From the NCBI RefSeq assembly GCF_024757985.1, contig NZ_CP103289.1, positions 4,092,001 to 4,156,000 of the forward strand: a DNA stretch of 64,000 nt, written 5' to 3'. The DNA is from Cellulomonas sp. NS3 (lineage in GTDB: Bacteria; Actinomycetota; Actinomycetes; Actinomycetales; Cellulomonadaceae). The stretch's first letter is position 1, and the number at the start of each line of letters is the position of its first letter. This document shows positions 9,050 to 17,232 of the stretch, one piece after another. The position numbers were made by a program, and so were the translations under genes. The notes beneath the pieces were generated by a model, which worked only from the letters and a program-made list of their open reading frames with translations, ran no database searches and was not told the origin of the DNA.

Positions 9050-10129
9050 ATGCCACAGGACCGACGGCTCGTGCAGGCGGTCGCACGGCTGTCCGCGGCC
9101 GCCACGCTCGACGCCGACCCCGGCGACATGCTGCGGGAGCTGTGCGTCGCCGCGGCTCGCGCGATCCCCGTCGACAGCGTCGGCGTGATGGAGGTCGAGG
9201 CCCGCGACGGGCGCCGGGAGACCGTCCGGATCGTCGCCGTCGAGGGGCGCGTCGCTCCGGCCGAGGCGGTGCAGGAGGCGCTGCAGCTCGGCCCGTGCCA
9301 CGACGCGGTCATGACGCAGGACGTCGTCGTCGTCGAGGACCTCGGCCGCATGCACGACGCGTGGGGCCCCTTCGTCACGACCGCGCTGGCGGTCGAGGTC
9401 CAGGCGGTCGTCGCCGTGCCGCTCCTCCGCCGCGAGGTGGTCTGGGGCACGCTCGACATGTACCGGCGCACGGCAGGGCCGTGGGACGAGCGCGAGATCG
9501 AGGCGGCCCGGCTGCTCGCCGACGTCGCCGTGTCCTACCTCGTCATGGCCCACGACCGCGACGAGGCCCGCGCGGCGCGGCGGGAGATCGAGCACCGCGC
9601 GCTGCACGACCAGCTCACCGACCTGCCCAACCGGAGCCTGCTGTTCGACCGGATGTCCCACGCGGTCGCCGTGGCGCAGCGCACCGGCAAAGCCCTCGCC
9701 GTCGCGTTCCTCGACCTCGACGGGTTCAAGGGCGTGAACGACAGCCTCGGCCACGCCGGCGGAGACGTCGTCCTCGTGGAGGTCGCCCGGCGGCTCGTCG
9801 CCACCGCCCGCACGGCCGACACCCTGGCGCGGCTCGCGGGCGACGAGTTCGTGCTGCTGTGCGAGGACGTCCCGCCCGAGCCCGAACCGCGCGCGCGTGC
9901 CGTCCGCGCGCTCACCGAGCGGCTCGCGCGGGCGTTCGGTGAGCCCATGCGGGTCGCGGGCACGTCGCTGCCGGTGACCGCGAGCATCGGCGTCGTCGTC
10001 ATCCGGCCCCGCGCCGGGGCGTCACCCGACGAGCTGCTCCACGCCGCCGACTCGGCGATGTACGAGGCGAAGGCGCACGGCCCGGGCGCGGTCGTGGTGC
10101 ACGACCGGGTCGACAGCCTCTCGGCGTGA
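9050..10129 (+). CDS. GAF-GGDEF diguanylate cyclase-like protein
   Basis: 359 residues from ATG 9050. A GAF sensor (about 10-165) is followed by a short helix and a GGDEF domain. The signature reads AGDEF (263-267); the first glycine is replaced by alanine, a change tolerated in some active cyclases. The product-inhibition site RxxD is present as RTAD five residues before it. There is no membrane segment or EAL domain. It probably makes c-di-GMP in response to an unknown ligand in the cytoplasm. It stands alone, between the alpha-glucuronidase gene and the end of the convergent sugar-uptake operon, with 12 bases to the latter. Confidence 0.9.
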   Translation: MPQDRRLVQAVARLSAAATLDADPGDMLRELCVAAARAIPVDSVGVMEVEARDGRRETVRIVAVEGRVAPAEAVQEALQLGPCHDAVMTQDVVVVEDLGRMHDAWGPFVTTALAVEVQAVVAVPLLRREVVWGTLDMYRRTAGPWDEREIEAARLLADVAVSYLVMAHDRDEARAARREIEHRALHDQLTDLPNRSLLFDRMSHAVAVAQRTGKALAVAFLDLDGFKGVNDSLGHAGGDVVLVEVARRLVATARTADTLARLAGDEFVLLCEDVPPEPEPRARAVRALTERLARAFGEPMRVAGTSLPVTASIGVVVIRPRAGASPDELLHAADSAMYEAKAHGPGAVVVHDRVDSLSA

Positions 10130-10141
10130 GGCCCCGCCCCG

Positions 10142-10840
10142 TCACACCTCGGTGACGAACCGCTCCTCGACGTCCGCGAGCATCGGCCCCGCGTTGCGCA
10201 GCAGCAGCCCGACCAGCACCGACGCGAGCAGCGCGAGCACCCAGTCCGACAGGAACAGCACGGTCCCCGTCGCGAGCACCCCGAGCGACGCCGCGCCGAG
10301 CGTCACGCCGGGTCGCCGCGCGAGGAAGAACCCCGCGAGCCGCGCAGCGTCGCGCGTGCGGAACGAGAACAGCGAGACGAGCACGAGCATGTGCGCGCAC
10401 CACAGCACGAGCCCGAGCGTCACCACGCCCAGCAGCGGCGCGAGCGCCGGCCCGGCGGGGACGGACCCGAGGTGCGTGAGGTTCGTCGCGAGGACCGCCA
10501 TCACCACCAGGAACGGGACCCAGAACCGCAGCACGTCGAGCCAGTTGAGCCGGTACCCGCGCCAGAAGTGCCCCGCGGGGCGCAGGTCCGGGTCGCGGCG
10601 GTAGGCCCGCAGCGCGAACAGCGCCGCGGACAGCGCCGGGCCGAGCGGGACGAGCGCGAGCGCGACGAGGGGGACGTTGCTCGCGTCGCGGGCCAGGAGC
10701 GGGAGGGCGAGCAGGCCCGGGGCGGCGGCCAGCACGAGCAGGGCCTCGACGACGAGGTACCAGTACGCCGTCGCGGAGGCCCGGGCCAGCACGCCGGTGC
10801 CGATCTCGCCGGGCTGCTCGCGGGCCGTCACCTGAGTCAT
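10142..10840 (-). CDS. DUF624 (YesL-like) membrane protein
   Basis: 232 residues with about five hydrophobic segments. DUF624 proteins regularly sit in operons for oligosaccharide ABC importers with LplB/YtcP-type permeases; their role is not established. It is the last gene of the operon beginning at 16296 and overlaps the GH39 gene by 4 bases (ATGA), implying coupled translation. Confidence 0.85.
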   Translation of the reverse strand: MTQVTAREQPGEIGTGVLARASATAYWYLVVEALLVLAAAPGLLALPLLARDASNVPLVALALVPLGPALSAALFALRAYRRDPDLRPAGHFWRGYRLNWLDVLRFWVPFLVVMAVLATNLTHLGSVPAGPALAPLLGVVTLGLVLWCAHMLVLVSLFSFRTRDAARLAGFFLARRPGVTLGAASLGVLATGTVLFLSDWVLALLASVLVGLLLRNAGPMLADVEERFVTEV

Positions 10841-12456
10841 CCTCGCTCCTGCGCGCCCGCGGCGCCGGGCGTCCCGGCCTCGGGACCGCCGGCGGTGCCC
10901 GACGCCGTGCCCGACGCGGCGCCCGGAACCTCGCCCAGCAGGCGCCCGTCGTCGACCCAGGGCGGTGTCTCGTCGCGCACCGGGAGCACCTCGACGAGCG
11001 CGATGCCGTGCCGGCCGAGCAGGACGTCGAGGTCGACGCGCCCGTCGCGGACCGTCGCGGACCGGTGGTCGACGGCCGGCTCCGCGCAGTCGTGCAGCAG
11101 CGCGAGCTGGCCCTCGGTGGGGTTCGCGGGCCGCCCGAGCTCACGCCACGCCGCCCAGGCGTTGCCGCGCTCGGCGTCGACCGAGCGCTGCACGACGAAC
11201 ACCGTCCCGCCGTCGGGCACTCCGCCGACCGGGACCGACAGCCGCACGACGTGCCCGGGCCCGGACCCGGCGTCATCGGCGTCGGTGCCGCCCACCGGCT
11301 GCCACGCGAGCACCGTCACGCGCCCGTCGTCGTCCCGGCACACGAGGTGGTCCTCGCCGCGCGCGAGGACGTGCGCGCCCGTGCGGGCCAGGAACGCGTA
11401 GAGGTGGAACGTCGGCTTGCGGACCTGCCGGTGCGTCAGCAGCCCGAAGCCGCCGTGGAAGAGCGCCGTGGGGATGTTCTCCTCCTCGAACACGTCGCTG
11501 AACGTCCAGTAGGAGAACGAGTCGGCGTGCTCGCCGCCGCCCGCGAGCACCGGCGCGAGGTACGCCGCGTTGTACGCGGAGTCGTGGACCGGGTTGTCGG
11601 GCCGGTAGGAGGTGTTGAACTCGGTGATGTGCACGGGCAGGTCCGCGAGCGCCGTGCCCGTGAGGTGCCGGCGCGGTGCCGCGAACTGGTCGAGCAGCGC
11701 CTGCGGCTCGGTGAGCGTCTGGTAGGTGCCGAAGGGCACGTGCTGCGCGGGGCCGGAGCTGTAGGCGTGCCGGCTCACGAAGTCGACGGGCACGTCGCGC
11801 GCGGTCACGAAGTCGGCGAACGGCGCCCACCACTCGTCCGACCCCGGGGAGATCGCCGGCCCGCCCACCTGCAGCGACGCGTCGACGTCCTTCACGGCCC
11901 GGGCGGTGACCTCGTAGAGCCGCAGGTACTCGGCCTGGTCGGCGCCCTGCCAGAAGACGGTGAGGTTCGGCTCGTTCCACACCTCGACCGGCCAGGTCCG
12001 CACCTCCTCGATCCCGTACCGGTCCACGAGGTGGCGCAGGGTCGCGCGCACGAGCGCGGCCCACTCGTCGTAGGACCGCGGCGGCGTGACGTTGCCCCTC
12101 CACCAGAACACCGTCTGGTCGCCGGACGCGAGGCCCGAGGGCATGAACCCGAGCTCGAGGAACGGGCGGATCCCGAGCCGGAGCCACGCGTCGACGACCT
12201 GGTCGAGGTAGGTGAAGGCGTGCCGGACGTGCCGGACCCCGTCGACCTCGTACGGCCGGTGCACCCCCAGGTCGTCGCTCAGCAGCCCGTGCCCGCGCAC
12301 GTGGCGGAACCCGATCTCGCGCTGCACCACCGCGAGCGACTCCTGGTAGTCCTGGCGCAGCGCGAGGTTGAGCCGGCCGGTCCCCACGCACGCGCGCCAG
12401 GCGTCACCGAGCGGTCCGACAGGCTCGTGGGGGACGGTGACGCGTGCGGTGCTCAC
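10837..12456 (-). CDS. Beta-xylosidase, GH39
   Basis: 539 residues, no signal peptide. The GH39 barrel is clear: Glu162 in WNEPN is the expected acid/base and Glu279 in HITEFNTSY the nucleophile; a C-terminal beta domain follows, and the last 40 residues are a Gly/Ala/Pro-rich tail. GH39 enzymes release xylose from xylo-oligosaccharides. It follows the binding-protein gene after a hairpin and is coupled to the DUF624 gene. With GH67 nearby, this suggests import and cytoplasmic breakdown of decorated xylo-oligosaccharides. Other GH39 activities (such as iduronidase) are much less likely in this context. Confidence 0.92.
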   Translation of the reverse strand: MSTARVTVPHEPVGPLGDAWRACVGTGRLNLALRQDYQESLAVVQREIGFRHVRGHGLLSDDLGVHRPYEVDGVRHVRHAFTYLDQVVDAWLRLGIRPFLELGFMPSGLASGDQTVFWWRGNVTPPRSYDEWAALVRATLRHLVDRYGIEEVRTWPVEVWNEPNLTVFWQGADQAEYLRLYEVTARAVKDVDASLQVGGPAISPGSDEWWAPFADFVTARDVPVDFVSRHAYSSGPAQHVPFGTYQTLTEPQALLDQFAAPRRHLTGTALADLPVHITEFNTSYRPDNPVHDSAYNAAYLAPVLAGGGEHADSFSYWTFSDVFEEENIPTALFHGGFGLLTHRQVRKPTFHLYAFLARTGAHVLARGEDHLVCRDDDGRVTVLAWQPVGGTDADDAGSGPGHVVRLSVPVGGVPDGGTVFVVQRSVDAERGNAWAAWRELGRPANPTEGQLALLHDCAEPAVDHRSATVRDGRVDLDVLLGRHGIALVEVLPVRDETPPWVDDGRLLGEVPGAASGTASGTAGGPEAGTPGAAGAQERG

Positions 12457-12483
12457 GGGGCTCCTCCGGGGGTGGACGTGCCA

Positions 12484-12521
12484 CCGTCCGGTCGCGGGCG
12501 AGGGGGCGCGCGACCGGACGG
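12484..12521 (-). terminator. Intercistronic hairpin after the binding-protein gene
   Basis: A perfect 13-bp stem (CCGTCCGGTCGCG and complement) with a 12-base loop lies between the binding-protein and GH39 genes. Hairpins at this place often protect or attenuate transcripts so that binding protein is made in excess; that role is inference. Confidence 0.55.
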
Positions 12522-12587
12522 CGACGTTCGGGTCCCGACGGGCTCAGCGGCTCAGCGAGCGCTGCGCCCGGCGGGGGTGGTGCGTGG

Positions 12588-14261
12588 TCAGCCGTTCTCC
12601 TCCGCGTAGCGCTGGTGGGCGCCGTTGACCGCGTCCATGAACGGCGCGAGGTTCATGCCCTCGAGCTCGGTGACGTACGCGTCCCACTCGCTCAGCGGGC
12701 GGTCACCGAGGATGAACTGCAGCGTGTTCGCCTCGACGAAGTCGGTCAGCGCCGTCTGGTAGAGGCTGACCTGCTCGCGCTCGATCTCGTCGAGCGGGTA
12801 CGGCGGGGCGACGGGGACGGCCTCCTTGGTGGCCATCTCCTCCTGCCACGCGAGCTCCTCCTCGTCGAGCATCGAGTAGACGAGGTCGGTCGTCGAGCCC
12901 TGCGCGAGCAGGAACACGCCGTTGTTGAACCCGTAGTCGACGTTGAGCTGCTTCGGCGCGCCCGGGTTGAGGCCCAGGTAGGTGATGTCGCTCGCGAGCG
13001 TCCGGGTGCCGTCGTCGGCCTTCTCGTACGTCTCGCCCTCGACGCCCCACTTCGCGAACTCGAGGCCCTCGTCGGAGTAGTACAGCCAGTCGATGAGCTG
13101 CAGCGTCGCGACGAACGTCTCCTCGTCGGCCACGCTCGACGAGAGCATGATGCCGCTCTCGAGGCGGGTGCCCGCCGTGAGGTCGCCGGCCGGGCCGGAC
13201 GGGACGCGGATCTTCTCGAACCGGGCGCCGGTGACCCCCTGCTCGGCGAACGTCGCGCGGTGGCGCAGCATCTCCTGGCGGTTGGTGCTCATCGCGGCGG
13301 ACTGGCCCGAGATGAGCTTCTGCTCGGCCGCAGCGTCCTCCTGCGTGAGGCTCTCGGGGTCCATCAGCCCGTCCTCGACGAGGCCGTGGAAGTACTCGAC
13401 CATGTCGCGGTACTCGTCGGTCGCGCCGGCGTAGACGAACTCCTCGGCGTCCGCGTCCCACTGCACGCCGGAGCTGTAGCCCCAGCCGCCGATCGTGCCG
13501 AAGCTCGGCGCGGCGACGTTGAGCAGCGAGCCGAGCGACGTCGGGTTGCTCCAGCGGTCCGAGAAGGGGTACGTGGAGGGGTTCGCGGCCTTGACGTCCG
13601 CGAACGACCCGGCCAGGTCCTCCCAGGTCTCGGGCTCGGTCTCGGCGCCCGCGGCCTCGAACACGTCGGTGCGGATGCCGATCGTGTAGTCGGGGCGCGG
13701 GGCCTCGAGCAGGCCGGGCAGCAGGTAGTACTTGCCGTCCTCCTGGCGGAGCTGGTCGAGGTACGGCTCGAGCTCCCACTCCTCGACCTTCGCCTGGAAG
13801 TTCGGCATGAGGTCGACGTAGTCGCTGACCGGGAGGATCGCGCCCGAGGCGACGAACGGTGCCTCCTGGCCGGGGTAGGTGACGGGGATGATCGACGGCG
13901 CGTCGCCCGCGCCGATGAGCAGGCTGCGGCGCTGCTCCCAGTCGCTCAGCGGCGCCAGGACCGTCTCGAACGAGACCTTGTTCTTCTCCTCGAGCGTCGT
14001 GAAGAAGAGCCAGTCCTCCTTGATCGGGTAGTTCGGGTGGTCGCGGTAGAGCAGCGAGAGCTCGATGGGCTCGGTGGCGACGAACGTGTCGCCGACCCCG
14101 AAGTCGTCCATCGCGCCGACCCGCTTGCCGTCGAGCGCGGTGGAGTCGGCGGTCGTGCCCTCGTCGCCCTCGTCGTCCCCGCCGCTCGAGCAGGCACCGA
14201 GGCCGAGGGCGAGCACGCCCACGGTCAGCCCGGTGATCAGGCGCGTGCGCCTCGTGGTCAT
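12588..14261 (-). CDS. Oligosaccharide ABC transporter lipoprotein (family 1 solute-binding)
   Basis: 557 residues from ATG 14261, with GGAAGGA upstream. A lipoprotein signal ends in LGAC, with the lipidated Cys at 24, then an acidic linker. The mature protein resembles LplA-type binding proteins (DWLFFTTLEEKN, GDAPSIIPVTYPGQE, MLRHRATFAEQG). It captures oligosaccharide at the cell surface for the two permeases encoded just upstream. No ATPase gene is in the operon; such systems usually share an MsmX-type ATPase encoded elsewhere. Substrate is inferred as xylo-oligosaccharide from the neighbouring GH39 and GH67 genes. Confidence 0.92.
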   Translation of the reverse strand: MTTRRTRLITGLTVGVLALGLGACSSGGDDEGDEGTTADSTALDGKRVGAMDDFGVGDTFVATEPIELSLLYRDHPNYPIKEDWLFFTTLEEKNKVSFETVLAPLSDWEQRRSLLIGAGDAPSIIPVTYPGQEAPFVASGAILPVSDYVDLMPNFQAKVEEWELEPYLDQLRQEDGKYYLLPGLLEAPRPDYTIGIRTDVFEAAGAETEPETWEDLAGSFADVKAANPSTYPFSDRWSNPTSLGSLLNVAAPSFGTIGGWGYSSGVQWDADAEEFVYAGATDEYRDMVEYFHGLVEDGLMDPESLTQEDAAAEQKLISGQSAAMSTNRQEMLRHRATFAEQGVTGARFEKIRVPSGPAGDLTAGTRLESGIMLSSSVADEETFVATLQLIDWLYYSDEGLEFAKWGVEGETYEKADDGTRTLASDITYLGLNPGAPKQLNVDYGFNNGVFLLAQGSTTDLVYSMLDEEELAWQEEMATKEAVPVAPPYPLDEIEREQVSLYQTALTDFVEANTLQFILGDRPLSEWDAYVTELEGMNLAPFMDAVNGAHQRYAEENG

Positions 14262-14326
14262 CGTCGTTCCTTCCGTCGTCGGCCGTCGTCGGCCGGTGCG
14301 GGGTGCGGGTTCCCGTTCGCGAGAGG

Positions 14327-15259
14327 TCACTGCTTGACCGCGCCGAGCATCACGCCCGACACGAAGTACTTCTGGACGAACGGGTACAGCAGGACGATGG
14401 GCAGCACGGTGAGCACCATCGTCACGGACTGGATGTTGGAGGCGATCTGCGTGACGTTCTCGGACGAGCCGCCGCCCACGGACGTCGCGGTCGTCGCGCC
14501 CGCGATGAGGTTCCGGAGGTACATGGTCACGGGGAACATCTCGGCGCGGTCGAGGTAGAGGAACGCGGAGAACCACGAGTTCCAGAAGAAGACCGCGTAG
14601 AACAGGACCATCGTGGCGATGACCGCCTTGCTCAGCGGGAGCACGATGCGCAGGAGCGTCCCGTAGGTGCTGAGCCCGTCGATCGCGGCGGCCTCCTCGA
14701 GCTCCGCCGGGAGATTCTCGAAGAACGACTTCATGACGAGCAGGTTGAACACGCTGATGGCGTTCGGGACGACGATCGCCCAGATCGTGTTCGTGAACCC
14801 GAGCGCGTTGATGAGCACGTAGTTCGGGATCAGGCCGCCGTTGAAGAACATCGTGAACACGGCGATCGCGATGAACACGTTCCGCCCGCGCAGCGCCCGC
14901 TTGGAGATCGCGTACGCGAACGTCGTGGTGAGGACGATCGAGATCGCGGTCGCGACGACCGTGTAGACCACGGTGTTCCGGTAGTTGACCCAGAACAGCC
15001 GGTCGGACATCACGAGCTGGTACGTCTCGAGGTTGAAGCCCCGCGGGACGACGTTGACCTGGCCGGCGTTGATGTACGCCTCGCCGCTGAACGACTGCGC
15101 GACGATGTTCACGAACGGGTACAGCATCACGACCATCACCAGCACGAGCAGCGTCGCGTTGGCGGCGCGGAACGCGCGGTAGGAGCGGCTGTCCTTGAGG
15201 CCGGTGGGGTGCGGAGCCTTCTCGAGGCGACGCGCGAGGGCGGTCGGGTCGGTGGTCAC
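14327..15259 (-). CDS. Carbohydrate ABC permease, YtcP/MalG type
   Basis: 310 residues from a GTG at 15259 whose GTGA overlaps the stop of the upstream permease gene by 4 bases. It has six predicted membrane segments and the permease EAA-loop motif (EEAAAIDGLSTYGTLLRIVLPLSKA). The C-terminus VSGVMLGAVKQ is typical of the YtcP subfamily. It forms the channel with the partner permease. Confidence 0.93.
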   Translation of the reverse strand: MTTDPTALARRLEKAPHPTGLKDSRSYRAFRAANATLLVLVMVVMLYPFVNIVAQSFSGEAYINAGQVNVVPRGFNLETYQLVMSDRLFWVNYRNTVVYTVVATAISIVLTTTFAYAISKRALRGRNVFIAIAVFTMFFNGGLIPNYVLINALGFTNTIWAIVVPNAISVFNLLVMKSFFENLPAELEEAAAIDGLSTYGTLLRIVLPLSKAVIATMVLFYAVFFWNSWFSAFLYLDRAEMFPVTMYLRNLIAGATTATSVGGGSSENVTQIASNIQSVTMVLTVLPIVLLYPFVQKYFVSGVMLGAVKQ

Positions 15260-16296
15260 CACAGGCTCGTCCCCACGGTGCGGCGCGAGATCGCGTTGGC
15301 GGACAGGATGAGCGTGAGCCCGATGAGCGACTCGAACAGGCCGATCGCGGTCGCGTAGCTGAAGTTGCTCGACGAGATGCCGACGCGGAACAGGTACGTC
15401 GAGATGACGTCGGCCGTGGAGTACACGAGCGGGTTGTAGAGCAGCAGGATCTTCTCGAAGCCGACCGCCATGAAGGTGCCGATGTTGAGGATCAGCAGCG
15501 TGACCATCGTGGGGCGGATCCCGGGCAGCGTGACGTGCCACGTCTGCTTCCAGCGGTTGGCGCCGTCGATGCGGGCGGCCTCGTAGAGGTTCTGGTCGAC
15601 GGTCGTCAGCGCCGCGAGGTAGAGGATCGTGCCCCAGCCGACGGTCTGCCAGACCTCCGAGCCGATGTAGACGGCCCGGAACCACTCCGCCTCCTGCACG
15701 AAGTTGACCGGTGAGCCGCCGACGAGGTCGATGAGCTGGTTGACGGTGCCCCGCAGCGAGAGCAGCTGGAACACCATGCCGACGACGATGACGACCGACA
15801 TGAAGTGCGGCAGGTAGGAGACGGTCTGCACGAGCCGCTTGAACCGCGGCGAGCGCAGCTCGTTGAGCAGGAGCGCGAGCACGATGGGCAGCGGGAACGC
15901 GATCGCGAGGCTCAGGGCGCCGAGGATCAGCGTGTTCTGGAAGACCTTCCAGAACGTCGGGTCGTTGATGAAGAGCTCGACGTACCGCAGCCCGACCCAC
16001 TCGTCGCCGAAGATGCTGCTGCCCGGGCGGAACCGGCGGAACGCGATGACGTTGCCGAGCATCGGCAGGTACCGGAACACCAGGAAGAACAGCAGCGGGA
16101 GCACGACGAGCGAGTAGAGCTGCCAGTCGCGGCGCAGGGCGCGGCGCCAGCCGCGGCGCGCGGGTCGCGTCCCCCGTGAGGCCGGCGGACCCGCGACGGT
16201 CGCGAGAGAGGCTGCCGCTCCGGCGCTGCCCGTGCCGCCGAGCGGGCCGGACGAGCCGCCTGCGGAGCCGGTGACGACAGGGTCGTGGACGGTCAA
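15256..16296 (-). CDS. Carbohydrate ABC permease, LplB type
   Basis: 346 residues and first gene of the five-gene operon. Residues 1-50 form a Gly/Ala-rich cytoplasmic tail; six membrane segments follow. The EAA loop reads YEAARIDGANRWKQTWHVTLPGIRP. The subfamily pairs with YtcP-type permeases and lipoproteins such as the one encoded at 12588-14261. Transcription is expected from the promoter at 16368-16396, under the operator at 16342-16363. Confidence 0.93.
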   Translation of the reverse strand: MTVHDPVVTGSAGGSSGPLGGTGSAGAAASLATVAGPPASRGTRPARRGWRRALRRDWQLYSLVVLPLLFFLVFRYLPMLGNVIAFRRFRPGSSIFGDEWVGLRYVELFINDPTFWKVFQNTLILGALSLAIAFPLPIVLALLLNELRSPRFKRLVQTVSYLPHFMSVVIVVGMVFQLLSLRGTVNQLIDLVGGSPVNFVQEAEWFRAVYIGSEVWQTVGWGTILYLAALTTVDQNLYEAARIDGANRWKQTWHVTLPGIRPTMVTLLILNIGTFMAVGFEKILLLYNPLVYSTADVISTYLFRVGISSSNFSYATAIGLFESLIGLTLILSANAISRRTVGTSLW

Positions 16297-16341
16297 CGCA
16301 CGGCCCCCTTCCGCCCGGACAACGCTATCCGGGCTGCGAAA

Positions 16342-16363
16342 CTATCGACGTCGGTGTCGATAG
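16342..16363. promoter_or_regulatory. Palindromic operator of the sugar ABC operon
   Basis: Perfect 8-bp inverted repeat, CTATCGAC and GTCGATAG, separated by 6 bases. It lies directly downstream of the predicted -10, over the likely start site, where a repressor would block transcription. No candidate repressor gene lies beside it; LacI or similar is a guess. Confidence 0.6.
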
Positions 16364-16367
16364 GTGG

Positions 16368-16396
16368 ACCCTAGGCGACGGGTGAAGTCGGGTCAA
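16368..16396 (-). promoter_or_regulatory. Promoter of the sugar ABC operon
   Basis: On the minus strand, TTGACC (16396-16391) and TAGGGT (16373-16368) are exactly 17 bases apart, a strong housekeeping promoter for this type of genome. The leader to the first start codon is about 65 bases. Confidence 0.65.
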
Positions 16397-16483
16397 GACG
16401 CGGGCTCGCCCCGGCCGTCCTGCCGCACGCCACGCGCCCTTTCACTCGGTCGGGTGAGAGCGCACACACTGCTGTGACCTGCA

Positions 16484-16491
16484 TGTATACA
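16484..16491. promoter_or_regulatory. TGTATACA palindrome in the divergent control region
   Basis: An AT-rich 8-bp palindrome in a GC-rich background, about 90 bases upstream of the sugar-operon promoter. TGTATACA-like sites serve some GntR-family regulators. The remainder of the 381-base gap 16297-16677 holds no credible gene. Confidence 0.25.
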
Positions 16492-16621
16492 ACCGCAACT
16501 TTCGAAGCCAATCGATACAGACGAGTCGTGGCGGAAGCGGGCCTCCCCCGAAGCGAGAGCCCAGGCGCGCGCCGCCGGCTACGCCCTTCCGCCGGTGTGA
16601 CCGGCGGCACGCCCGCCGATC

Positions 16622-16664
16622 GTTGCCATAGACAACCTTTGTGATACGGTTGCTTCCGGCAACC
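16622..16664 (+). promoter_or_regulatory. Two MarR-type operators over the MarR/MFS promoter
   Basis: Two 15-bp 6-3-6 inverted repeats, GTTGCCATAGACAAC (16622-16636) and GTTGCTTCCGGCAAC (16649-16663), lie 27 bp centre to centre. Each has one mismatch in the outer arms. The first overlaps a possible -35 (TTGCCA) and the second sits at the -10/start region, just before the ribosome-binding site. The placement fits autorepression by the MarR encoded next. Confidence 0.6.
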
Positions 16665-16677
16665 AAGGAGACGCCGC

Positions 16678-17232
16678 ATGACCACGAGCTCGTCCCGCAC
16701 CCTGCTCACCGCGATCGAGGACCTGGCCCGCGCCCAGCGCGAGACGGGGGCCCTGCTCGCCCGCGAGCTCGACTGCCCCCGCGCCGGCCTCACCCTCGTG
16801 CACCTGCTGAGCCGGCTCGGCCCGCAGCCCGTCGGCGACCTCGCCGAGCGCCTGCGCGTCGACATCTCCGTCGTCAGCCGCCAGGTGAGCGCGCTCGTCG
16901 ACGCGGGCCTGGTCCACCGGAGCGCGCCCGACGGGCCCGGCGCCGACCGGCGCGTGCGCACCGTCGCCCTGACGGCGCGCGGCACCGAGCTCGCGGCCCG
17001 CAGCCGCGCGCACCTCGAGGAGCGGGCCGGCGAGGCGTTCGCCGGCTGGACGCCCGACGAGCTCACGGCGGCTGCGGTCCAGGTGCAGAAGATCACCGCC
17101 GCGATCCACTCGCTGCCCCCGGGCCACCACGTCCCCACCCGAGCCGGCACCACCCCGGCCGGCACCACCACGGCACCGGCCACCACAGCACCCGTCACGA
17201 CACCCCCCACCCGAGAGCAGATCCCCGCGTGA
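16678..17232 (+). CDS. MarR-family transcriptional regulator
   Basis: 184 residues, ATG preceded by AAGGAG. The winged-helix core is clear (GDLAERLRVDISVVSRQVSALVDAGLVHRS, then the wing with DRRVRTVALTARG). The last 40 residues are a Thr/Pro/Ala-rich tail not usual for MarR. Its TGA overlaps the GTG of the efflux gene, so both are one operon. MarR proteins repress efflux pumps and release DNA on binding phenolic or other small ligands; the twin palindromes upstream are the likely targets. Confidence 0.92.
   Translation: MTTSSSRTLLTAIEDLARAQRETGALLARELDCPRAGLTLVHLLSRLGPQPVGDLAERLRVDISVVSRQVSALVDAGLVHRSAPDGPGADRRVRTVALTARGTELAARSRAHLEERAGEAFAGWTPDELTAAAVQVQKITAAIHSLPPGHHVPTRAGTTPAGTTTAPATTAPVTTPPTREQIPA

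Noticed and set aside
16442-16666. Small minus-strand frame of 74 codons in the regulatory gap
   Set aside because: It overlaps the MarR operators and promoter, has no ribosome site and no recognisable content.
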